A stretch of 64,000 nt of DNA from DASQYE01 sp036389675 (lineage in GTDB: Bacteria > Acidobacteriota > Blastocatellia > Pyrinomonadales > Pyrinomonadaceae): the NCBI GenBank assembly GCA_036389675.1, contig DASVWI010000008.1, positions 1-64,000 of the forward strand. The letters are read 5' to 3'. Shown here piece after piece: positions 50,990 to 57,855 of the stretch. The notes below the pieces were generated by a model. The model ran no database searches and had not been told where the DNA came from. It saw nothing but the letters and a program-made list of their open reading frames with translations. A program made the translations under genes and the position numbers. Every line of letters starts with the position of its first letter. Within the stretch, counting starts at the first letter, position 1.

Positions 50990-51871
50990 ATGGATAAAAC
51001 AGAGAAACCTGATTCCACAGCCCCCGCGAAAAAGAGGAGCAGGAAGAGGTCTGGACAAACGGCAGACTCTTTTGAGGCGCAACTGCGCGCGACCATCAAT
51101 GCCGTCGAGATGGCCCACGCCCTGACCTCGCCCCTCAAGCGCTCCATCGAAAACCTCCTGCGTCTGGCCGCACAATCGGTCGGCTCAGACGAAGCCAGCG
51201 TGCTCGTGCGCGACGGCAACGAGGGAGGCCTGCGCTTTCTGGTCGCCATCGGCGAGGTCGCGGACAAACTCTTAACGCTGCGTATTCCTCCCGGCAAGGG
51301 CATTGCCGGTTTTGTTTTTTCGAGCGGGCAGCCGATGGCCGTCGCCGACGTGGCGCAGGAAGAGACCTTCTACGCGGAGGTTGATCGCGCCGTGGGCTTT
51401 TCCACACAGACCATTCTCGCGACACCTTTGCGCGTTGAGGGCGAGATGGTCGGCGTGCTTGAGTTCGTCAACCGCGAAGGTGACCCGCCCTACAAGCCTT
51501 TCACTCCCGACGAGATGGATCAGGCCGCGCACTTTGCGGACGCGATTGCCACGCTCGTCGACGCACACGAATCCGCCGGGCTCATCGAGACGCTCTTCGA
51601 GCATTCGACGAAGGGCACGGCGGGCGCGCAGGAGGGAGCGGGGGCACAGAGCAGCAGCGGCGAGGGCCTGCGACAATGGCTCAGAGAGTTACAGGCCGCG
51701 CCCGAACACCGCGACCTCTTGCAGATGGCCGTCGCCCTGCGTGATGTCGCCAGTCGCGGCGATGCAGAGCGCGAGCTGTGCCGCGACGTGCTGGATGCCT
51801 TAGCGCGCTTTACAGAAAAACGCGCCGCCACCAGCACCGGCTATTCCGCCACGGGCTATTTCGGATTTTAA
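50990..51871 (+). CDS. GAF-domain protein linked to a subtilase
   Basis: A 293-aa cytoplasmic protein. The basic N-terminal tail (about 1-25) is followed by a helix and a GAF domain (about 50-190, LLRLAAQSVGSDEASVLV, RIPPGKGIAGFVFSSGQPM, LATPLRVEGEMVGVLEFVNR). The C-terminal part (about 200-293) is a Ser/Gly linker and helices ending GYSATGYFGF. The S8 protease starts 28 nt after it, so the pair is likely co-transcribed; the GAF protein may sense a small molecule for the protease. ATG 50990 is the first Met in the conserved frame. Confidence 0.8.
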   Translation: MDKTEKPDSTAPAKKRSRKRSGQTADSFEAQLRATINAVEMAHALTSPLKRSIENLLRLAAQSVGSDEASVLVRDGNEGGLRFLVAIGEVADKLLTLRIPPGKGIAGFVFSSGQPMAVADVAQEETFYAEVDRAVGFSTQTILATPLRVEGEMVGVLEFVNREGDPPYKPFTPDEMDQAAHFADAIATLVDAHESAGLIETLFEHSTKGTAGAQEGAGAQSSSGEGLRQWLRELQAAPEHRDLLQMAVALRDVASRGDAERELCRDVLDALARFTEKRAATSTGYSATGYFGF

Positions 51872-51899
51872 TGGCTTTAGCTTAGAGGAGAGTTTCAGG

Positions 51900-52736
51900 A
51901 TGGCGGAGTCTGAGGCGGCGGCGCTCGAAGCGGCAAGCGTGCTCGCGGATTTATGGGCGCCGATAACGCCGGACAAAATCTGGAAAGGACGCACAGGGCG
52001 GGGCGTGCGCGTCGCCGTCGTGGACAGCGGCGTGGACGGCCAGCACCCGTCGCTCGCGGATAAAGTCAAAGGCTCGGTCGAAGCGTATACCGAAGGAGGC
52101 CGCGTCAATTTTCGACCTTCAACATCGGGCGATCAGGCCGGTCACGGCACGGCCTGCGCCGGCATTATCACGTCGGTCGCGCCCGAGGTTGACCTCTACA
52201 GCATAAAGGTTCTGGGCGCGAACGCCGCGGGCTCCGGCGAGATGTTTCTGGCCGGTCTTGACTACGCCATCAAGCAACGGATGCAGGTCATCAACCTCTC
52301 GCTGGGGACGACGAAGCCGGACTACTTCGGGCCGCTGCATGATCTGATTGACCGCGCCTATCACGCGGGCTGTATCATCGTCGCGGCGGCCAACAACCTG
52401 CCGCAGCCCAGCTTCCCTTCCATCTTCTCCTCTTCCATCGTCTCAGTCATTAAGCGAGAGGGCGGCGACCCTTTCAATTTCGGCTATCGCTACGGCGAGG
52501 TAATAGAGCTGGTCGCGCCCGGCGTACAGGTGCGAACGACCTGGCCCGGCGGCGGCTATCGCCAACTGACAGGCAACAGCTTCGCGTGTCCCTACATCGT
52601 CGGCATCATCGCCCTCATCATGGAAGCCTACCCGGACCTGACGCCCTTTCAGGTCAAGACGATCCTCTACGCCATCGCCAAACAGAATCAGGCGAAGGCG
52701 AGTGGTGCTGGTTCGGCACAGCCGCAGGGTGGTTGA
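51900..52736 (+). CDS. Cytoplasmic S8-family (subtilisin-like) peptidase
   Basis: A 278-aa protease. The triad is complete: Asp42 (VVDSGVDG), His82 (GHGTACAG) and Ser227 (TGNSFACP); Asn165 (AAANN) fits the oxyanion hole. No signal peptide or propeptide is seen, so it probably acts inside the cell. Subtilases of this small kind are found in RiPP clusters as leader or core proteases. The precursor-like peptide and ABC exporter lie 2.5 kb away on the other strand. ATG 51900 has GAGGAGAG upstream. Confidence 0.9.
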   Translation: MAESEAAALEAASVLADLWAPITPDKIWKGRTGRGVRVAVVDSGVDGQHPSLADKVKGSVEAYTEGGRVNFRPSTSGDQAGHGTACAGIITSVAPEVDLYSIKVLGANAAGSGEMFLAGLDYAIKQRMQVINLSLGTTKPDYFGPLHDLIDRAYHAGCIIVAAANNLPQPSFPSIFSSSIVSVIKREGGDPFNFGYRYGEVIELVAPGVQVRTTWPGGGYRQLTGNSFACPYIVGIIALIMEAYPDLTPFQVKTILYAIAKQNQAKASGAGSAQPQGG

Positions 52737-52759
52737 TTAAACCGCGAAGAAGCATTTGC

Positions 52760-52809
52760 AGTGGAAGCGCCGTGAGACTGATGAAAGATCAGCTCACGGC
52801 GCTTCCACT
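52760..52809. terminator. Long perfect hairpin between convergent genes
   Basis: AGTGGAAGCGCCGTGAG (52760-52776) pairs perfectly with CTCACGGCGCTTCCACT (52793-52809). An inner CTGAT/ATCAG extends the stem to about 22 bp with a 5-nt loop. It separates the S8 peptidase from the ABC exporter, which converge here. T-runs are short on both sides, so it may be a bidirectional terminator or an RNase-processed structure. Confidence 0.55.
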
Positions 52810-52964
52810 TTAAAATCAACGTGAGGCGAGACCTGAGCCCCTGATCGCCCCGCAGTAGCGGCACGGTATCAACGAGGAACATGCGTGCTCCGGCGAAGCT
52901 TCAAACATTTATCCGGGCTCAGCTTGCGTTTGAGGTTACTTTGAAATCACCTTCACCGCTTCTC

Positions 52965-55106
52965 TCACATACGCATGGGCATTCCGGGCGGCGGTGCGCC
53001 GCGCATGCGTGCGCCGGGCGGTGGGCCACCCTGCTGCGGGCCGCCCGCCCCCGTGCGCGTGCGGAGCAGCGCCGGGTCAACGTTCTTCAGCTCGTAAAGG
53101 GTCTTGTAGAGCCCTTCGCGCTTGAGCAGCTCGTCGTGCGTGCCCTCGTCGGCGACGCGTCCATCCTTAAGCACGATGATGCGGTCGGAGACTGCGGCGA
53201 CGAAGTTCAGGTCGTGGCTGATGACCAGACAGGTCTTGCGGTTTTCCGGCTGCTGCGCGTACTCGCGTATGACTGTGATTAATCGATTGCGCTGGTCTGC
53301 GTCCAGATTCTCCGTCGGCTCATCGAGCAGCAGCACTTCCGGACGGCGCAGGAGGCAGCGCGCCAAGGCGATCAGGCGCTTCTGTCCTCCCGAAGGTATC
53401 TGCACATCAACGATTGTGTCGTAGCCTTTAGGCATACGAGCCGGGTCAACGATTACGTCGTGTATGTGCGCGAGCCTGCAAGCCTCTTCGACCTCGGCGT
53501 CGCTCGCCCCCTCTTTGCCCAGCCGTACATTCTCGCGAATCGTGTCTTTGAGGAAGAAGGGAAACTGCGAGAGCTTTGAAACCTGCTCGCGCAGAGAGTT
53601 GAGCGTGACATCGGTAATGTCATTGCCCTCTAGCTTGATTGTGCCCGACTCCGGGTCCAGAAAGCGCAGGAGCAGATTCATCACGGTGGACTTGCCGCAG
53701 CCGATTGGCCCGACAAAGGAGACCGTCTCGCCCTCCTTGATCTGGAAGGAGAGCCCGTTCAGGACCTTCTGCGTCGGCGAATAGCCGAACGTGACTTTGT
53801 CGAACGCTATATCACCGTGAATCTCGCCCAGATTCTTAGCCCCCGGCTTCTCTTTCACACTCGGCTTCGTATCCAGCAGCTCGTAGGTAGAGACGACGTT
53901 TGGAACCTGCGATTGATACTGCGTGTAGGTGGCGATAAGGCGCTGGACGACGCCGAACATCTGCGGCGTCATCTGCACAAAGGCTATGACTGCGGCCAGC
54001 GTGAGGCCGAAGCGTGGGTGATAAATGATGCCGATGATCAGAACCAGCGCCGTGCTTAAGGCGATGAAGATTTGCGCGCCGCTATTGCTGAAGCCCATCC
54101 ACGCCTGCATCATCGCGGAATTTCGGGCGGCCACTTTCGCCGCGCCGCTGAAGCGCTCGCTCCTGCGCCGCTGCGCGTTGAAGACCTGAATGTCAGAGAT
54201 GCCGCTGATGGTCTCTTCCAATTCAGCGCCCAGCTCGCGCCCGCTCATCGCCATTCCCTTCGCCGCCTGCTGCATCTTCCGGCTCGTGTAGCGAAACATC
54301 AAAATCACCAGCGGCGCGAGCACGAACGAAACGAGCGTCATCTGCCAACTGAGCGCCAGCAGGTAAGAGAGCACGATGACGAGCACGATGACATCAACGA
54401 GCGGGTAGAGCATCACCTGCGTGAGCATGCGCTGCACGCCGGCGGCCTCCGACAGCACTCTCTGCATCAACGCTCCCGTCTGTCCTCCCGTAAAGAAATC
54501 CAGCGAGAGCGATTGGAGGTGATCGTAGATATCCTGCTGCATCCCGCGCAGGAGTCTCGCTTCCAGATGCGCGACGACCCACGCGCGCAGGAAACTCAAG
54601 AACTGCGAGAGCACAAGTGCGCTGGCCCAGACGATCAGAATCGTCCGCAAGGTCAAAGGGGTGGCTAGCCAGCCGAGACCATAATCGGCGAGCCAGCTCG
54701 TATCCGTCCGGCCAAACAACGGCGCGGACATCTCCCAGATGCTGCCCACGGCGGGCACAGCATTCACGCCCGCAGGCCGCGGCCCGGCCAGTGGGCCAAG
54801 GATTTGGAAGATCGAAGAGAAGGCGACGCTGACGACGAAAGGAAAGAGCGTGACCAGCAGGGAGAGAAGCATGGTCACGGCGGTGAGAGTTTTATGGTTC
54901 CCCAGTAATCTGATGGCGCGACCGAGGTAAGGGCGCGCGCTCATCATCCCCGGCGGTAGCCCATGCTTCCCCCCCGGACGCATAGCCATCCCGGGGGGAG
55001 GAGCGCCGCCCGGCGGCGCTCCTCCCGCAGGCGGGGTGGCAAGCGGTGGACCCGGGGGCAATCCGGCAGTCATGCCCGGTGGCGGAGACGGCTGCTGCTT
55101 GGACAT
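52965..55106 (-). CDS. ABC exporter with Pro/Gly/Met-rich ends
   Basis: A 713-aa half-transporter: six membrane helices in an ABC exporter domain (about 70-410) and a C-terminal ATPase. Walker A is GPIGCGKST (466-474), Walker B is VLLLDEPTENLD, and the signature is PSGGQ rather than the usual LSGGQ. No C39 peptidase domain is present. Both ends (1-55 and about 690-713) are low-complexity and rich in PPGM and related motifs. It follows the precursor-like peptide gene on the same strand, past a terminator-like hairpin and a palindrome, and is a candidate exporter for it. Confidence 0.88.
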   Translation of the reverse strand: MSKQQPSPPPGMTAGLPPGPPLATPPAGGAPPGGAPPPGMAMRPGGKHGLPPGMMSARPYLGRAIRLLGNHKTLTAVTMLLSLLVTLFPFVVSVAFSSIFQILGPLAGPRPAGVNAVPAVGSIWEMSAPLFGRTDTSWLADYGLGWLATPLTLRTILIVWASALVLSQFLSFLRAWVVAHLEARLLRGMQQDIYDHLQSLSLDFFTGGQTGALMQRVLSEAAGVQRMLTQVMLYPLVDVIVLVIVLSYLLALSWQMTLVSFVLAPLVILMFRYTSRKMQQAAKGMAMSGRELGAELEETISGISDIQVFNAQRRRSERFSGAAKVAARNSAMMQAWMGFSNSGAQIFIALSTALVLIIGIIYHPRFGLTLAAVIAFVQMTPQMFGVVQRLIATYTQYQSQVPNVVSTYELLDTKPSVKEKPGAKNLGEIHGDIAFDKVTFGYSPTQKVLNGLSFQIKEGETVSFVGPIGCGKSTVMNLLLRFLDPESGTIKLEGNDITDVTLNSLREQVSKLSQFPFFLKDTIRENVRLGKEGASDAEVEEACRLAHIHDVIVDPARMPKGYDTIVDVQIPSGGQKRLIALARCLLRRPEVLLLDEPTENLDADQRNRLITVIREYAQQPENRKTCLVISHDLNFVAAVSDRIIVLKDGRVADEGTHDELLKREGLYKTLYELKNVDPALLRTRTGAGGPQQGGPPPGARMRGAPPPGMPMRM

Positions 55107-55142
55107 TATCTTTTCCTTTTTGCCGATCAGGCGGGAAGAAGC

Positions 55143-55238
55143 AGAGGTCGGAGGCCAAACGCTTAGAGGTCAGCGGCAGGTCTTTAAAAGCTCCTGCGGC
55201 TGACTTCCAGCGCTGCGGCCTCCGAGCCTCTCTAACAG
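55143..55238. repeat. Palindromic element, family F
   Basis: The left arm (AGAGGTC, GGAGGCC, ..., AGAGGTC, AGCGGC, AGG) pairs with the right arm (CCTGCGG, CTGACTTCC, ..., GCGGCC, TCCGAGC, CTCT) around a 10-12-nt loop (TCTTTAAAAGC). It forms the 5' leader of the ABC exporter gene, downstream of the precursor terminator. Confidence 0.7.
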
Positions 55239-55281
55239 CAAAAGGTGGGAAAGAAGCCGTTTAGAGCTTGCTTTCCCACCT
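55238..55281 (-). terminator. Terminator-like hairpin after the precursor gene
   Basis: A perfect 11-bp stem (AGGTGGGAAAG at 55243-55253; CTTTCCCACCT at 55271-55281) has a 17-nt loop. On the minus strand it is followed by TTTTGCTG. It lies between the precursor-like peptide and the ABC exporter, where partial termination would favour precursor over exporter expression. Confidence 0.65.
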
Positions 55282-55299
55282 CGCAGGCGTTCGCGTCGA

Positions 55300-55566
55300 T
55301 TAGCAGTACCACCAAACGTAAACGCAGTTTCCGTAGCCGTCGCATTCCCAGGCGTAACAGACATCCTGATTGCTGTAGGCCTGCACGTCGCCGCCCTGTG
55401 AACCGGCCTTGGCGACAGCCTGAGCGTCGTCCTTCGACCTGTTCTCTTTCTTCGGGAACATCTCGGCCAGCTTGTCGTTCGGGATTTTGTATTTCTCAAG
55501 CTCGGCATCCGGCACATCATACAAAGACACGTTGTTCTCTTTGTCGGGTTTGCTAACTATCGCCAT
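55300..55566 (-). CDS. RiPP precursor-like peptide (88 aa, Cys- and aromatic-rich core)
   Basis: An acidic leader-like part (about 1-57, with DVPDAELEKYKIPNDKLAEMF) ends in a Gly-Gly pair (58-59). The 29-residue tail that follows has Cys70, Cys75, Cys81 and Cys88 and is crowded with Trp and Tyr (three Trp and five Tyr, ending WWYC). This is the layout of a double-glycine-leader peptide. No lanthionine, YcaO or radical SAM enzyme was seen nearby. ATG 55566 has AAAAGGAG upstream at slightly long spacing. A small palindrome (GAGGAT/ATCCTC, 55597-55613) lies just upstream. No homologue was recognised. Confidence 0.65.
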   Translation of the reverse strand: MAIVSKPDKENNVSLYDVPDAELEKYKIPNDKLAEMFPKKENRSKDDAQAVAKAGSQGGDVQAYSNQDVCYAWECDGYGNCVYVWWYC

Positions 55567-55596
55567 GGCTTTTTGTATTCTCCTTTTAGGGGTTAA

Positions 55597-55613
55597 GAGG
55601 ATTCGTCATCCTC
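55597..55613 (-). promoter_or_regulatory. Small palindrome upstream of the precursor gene
   Basis: GAGGAT and ATCCTC flank a 5-nt centre, just upstream of the ribosome-binding site. It could be an operator or leader hairpin. The remaining gap to 56181 holds no supported gene; minus-strand promoter boxes were looked for but none is convincing. A weak 32-codon frame on the plus strand (55962-56060) is discussed as rejected. Confidence 0.3.
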
Positions 55614-56181
55614 ACATTTGACAATTTTTGCTGGGGCCGCAGCGATCTCCTGAAAGCTACTGGCGAGCGGCCCGTTTACTCAATTTATGCTGCAATGTCC
55701 ATAGCCCTCAGCGGTCGGGTTTGATTTAAGACATCCCCGGCGAAGTGCGCTTCCACCTCTCTCGGCTGATTGCTTTTCTCGGCTCAACATACAAACGCTT
55801 GACGTGACCTCAAAAGGTTTTTGCGACCGCCCGTTAAGATGAATTTTCCGAAGCGGCAACCTTCCCCGTCCAGACCAAACTGGCCTCCACACAGGAGGTG
55901 TGGACTGACGAGTCAAGTTTACGACTGCCGGATTCCGCGCCGTATCATGTTAAAGGAAGCGATGAGCACTCTCACTGCTGAATCAGCAGGCAGATTCTGT
56001 GCCCTCAGGCAACACGGTGCGTCGCCGCTGAAGAGGCATTGCGGCCATTTCTGGTTTTAGAGCGGGCGCTATCCTAGCAGCGAAGCCTCTCACGCGCAAG
56101 TCTTTTCTACACGAATTTCAAGACGCCGAAAGAGCAGGCCGCAGCCCGATTTTCATCCGGCGTTAACGCGCTGAAACAGTA

Positions 56182-57036
56182 TCACTGGCGCTCGTCCAGA
56201 CACTTCAACAAAATCTCTTTGAATTTCGGGTCGACGCCTCCGCCGAAGTGCGCGTAGCGCACCACTCCGCTGCGGTCAATGAGCGCCACCATCGGCAACC
56301 CCGTCGCGCCGTAAAGCTCCTGCGTGCGCTCGTCCTCCGAGACCCCGACGCGAAAAGCCAGCCCGTGCTCTCCGATCACTTTACGCATCAGCTCCAGCTC
56401 TTCTTCCTGCGAAGCGGCGGTCGCGCGGTAAGCCATGTAGTGGCGCGTCAGGGCGATGACTTCCAGACCACGCTCTCGATACTCCTCGTCCAGCTCACGC
56501 AGTTTCGGAAACATCTCGGCGCAGGGCTTGCACCATGTCGCCCAGAACTCAAGCAGGACGACGCGCCCGCGCAGATCACCGAGCGTCGTCGCCTCGCCAT
56601 TGATCCACGTCTGGACGGAGATCTCAGGAGCGATGGAGCCCAGAATCTCTACCTGACGGGCGCGGTCGCGCAACTGCACGCGGCCACCGGCGGCGGCGCG
56701 CTTCTGCTCCGGCGTGCCGCCCGCCTGCACCAGCTGAAAAATTCTTTCGGCGAACTCGGCCTCCTCCCTGAGCAGAGAGCGCGCCTTCTCCGTTTCTTCG
56801 ACGGCCAGATAAATTTCGGCGAGCGTGACGGCCACATCGACGCGCGTGCGAAACTCTATCTCGTAGGGCACGGAGCGCGCCTCAGCGAGCGCCGTCTCAA
56901 GGCTCAATGCTGCCGCGCGGTTATCGCCCCCTCGTCTGAGCGCGAAAGCAGCCGAGAGGTGCGCGGCGACACGCTCCTGTGGCTTCTGGGCGGCAGTCGG
57001 AGGCGTGCCCGTGGAAGTTTCCATAGCAGAATCCAT
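56182..57036 (-). CDS. TlpA-like thioredoxin-fold protein
   Basis: A 284-aa protein. The N-terminal half (about 20-130) is helical with a TPR-like pattern. The C-terminal half is a TlpA/AhpC-TSA-type thioredoxin fold with the redox motif WCKPC (Cys169, Cys172) and a cis-Pro segment in GATGLPMVALIDRSG. No signal peptide is visible, unusual for TlpA proteins, which normally act in the periplasm; a cytoplasmic or otherwise exported role is open. It is on the same strand as the precursor-like peptide, 615 nt upstream. Confidence 0.85.
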   Translation of the reverse strand: MDSAMETSTGTPPTAAQKPQERVAAHLSAAFALRRGGDNRAAALSLETALAEARSVPYEIEFRTRVDVAVTLAEIYLAVEETEKARSLLREEAEFAERIFQLVQAGGTPEQKRAAAGGRVQLRDRARQVEILGSIAPEISVQTWINGEATTLGDLRGRVVLLEFWATWCKPCAEMFPKLRELDEEYRERGLEVIALTRHYMAYRATAASQEEELELMRKVIGEHGLAFRVGVSEDERTQELYGATGLPMVALIDRSGVVRYAHFGGGVDPKFKEILLKCLDERQ

Positions 57037-57094
57037 ATCGAGTTCTATTCCCCGGAATTTTTATGAAACGAGAGGGCACGTGCGCCCCTTTGGC

Positions 57095-57475
57095 TCACGC
57101 CGCCGGCGGCGGGCCTCCTTCTGATGTCGAGGCCGCGAGCGCCGCTTCCTCCGTATCGAAGATTTGAAAGGCTTTGTGAACATTGGTCATCTTCAGTAGG
57201 CCGCGAATCTGTTGCGGCACGTTGGTCAGGTGCAGATGAGCGTCATGGCGCGCCGACGTTACGAGCGATGTGACCAACTCTCCGATGCCGCTGCTGTCCA
57301 CGCGGCGACACTGGGCCATGTTGATCAGGATGAGACGACGCCCTGCCTCAAGGTTTTTGCGTACCTTGTCCAGCACGCGCTCCGTACTGCTGGCGACCGT
57401 TAACTCGCCTATGATCTCTATGACGGCGGCGCTCCCATTCTCGCGCTCCGAGAGTTCCAGCTTATTAGTCGACAT
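57095..57475 (-). CDS. STAS-domain anti-sigma-factor antagonist
   Basis: A 126-aa STAS protein. The phosphorylation-site motif DSSGIGELV (Ser61/Ser62) is intact. The core VIEIIGELTVASS and the LTNVPQQIRGLLKMTNVHKAFQIF segment match SpoIIAA/RsbV. Such proteins bind anti-sigma kinases when dephosphorylated by a PP2C phosphatase. The SpoIIE-type phosphatase at 37008 is in this window, but no anti-sigma kinase is. It starts 59 nt upstream of the TlpA-like gene and may share its transcript. Confidence 0.92.
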   Translation of the reverse strand: MSTNKLELSERENGSAAVIEIIGELTVASSTERVLDKVRKNLEAGRRLILINMAQCRRVDSSGIGELVTSLVTSARHDAHLHLTNVPQQIRGLLKMTNVHKAFQIFDTEEAALAASTSEGGPPPAA

Positions 57476-57580
57476 GGCTTTTGCTCCAATCTACACGGAC
57501 GAGGGCGCAAATATACTCGAAACCTTCCGAGGCTGTCACGTATTGTCATCTTACGCCCCTCCCGCCGCAAAGGTTCTAAG

Positions 57581-57678
57581 AAAAGGCGGAAGGATGAAGG
57601 CGGAAGGATGAAAGAAGAGCTTCAACATCTTGAAAGCTTTTACTTCATCCTTCCGCCTTCCGCCTTCATCCTTTTTAT
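57581..57678. repeat. Heptad palindromic element, family A
   Basis: The left arm is AAGGCGG, AAGGATG, AAGGCGG, AAGGATG. The loop is AAAGAAGAGCTTCAAC, ATCTTGAAAGCTTTTAC. The right arm is CATCCTT, CCGCCTT, CCGCCTT, CATCCTT. It lies in the divergent gap between the STAS gene and the TonB-dependent receptor. Confidence 0.85.
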
Positions 57679-57855
57679 TTAACCTTGCCTTCTCTCACCC
57701 TTCTGCTTTAATATCGACCGAGTCCCGCGGGCAGTCTTCAAAAAGTTTCAGTCACAACTTAAATCTACCAGGAAGCGCTTGCGCCTGAATGCCTGCGACC
57801 CCGACGAGCATGCCTGCAACCCCCGGATACTATCTACTTCACTGAAGAGGAAAAG

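Noticed and set aside
55680..55916. 78-aa minus-strand frame upstream of the precursor-like gene
   Set aside because: Arg/Ser/Pro-rich composition, no ribosome-binding site and no family resemblance; probably chance.
55962..56060. 32-codon plus-strand frame with an AAAGGA ribosome-binding site near the precursor locus
   Set aside because: The sequence (MSTLTAESAGRFCALRQHGA and on) has no recognisable features, and the same region shows several unrelated short frames. It is kept only as a weak possibility.
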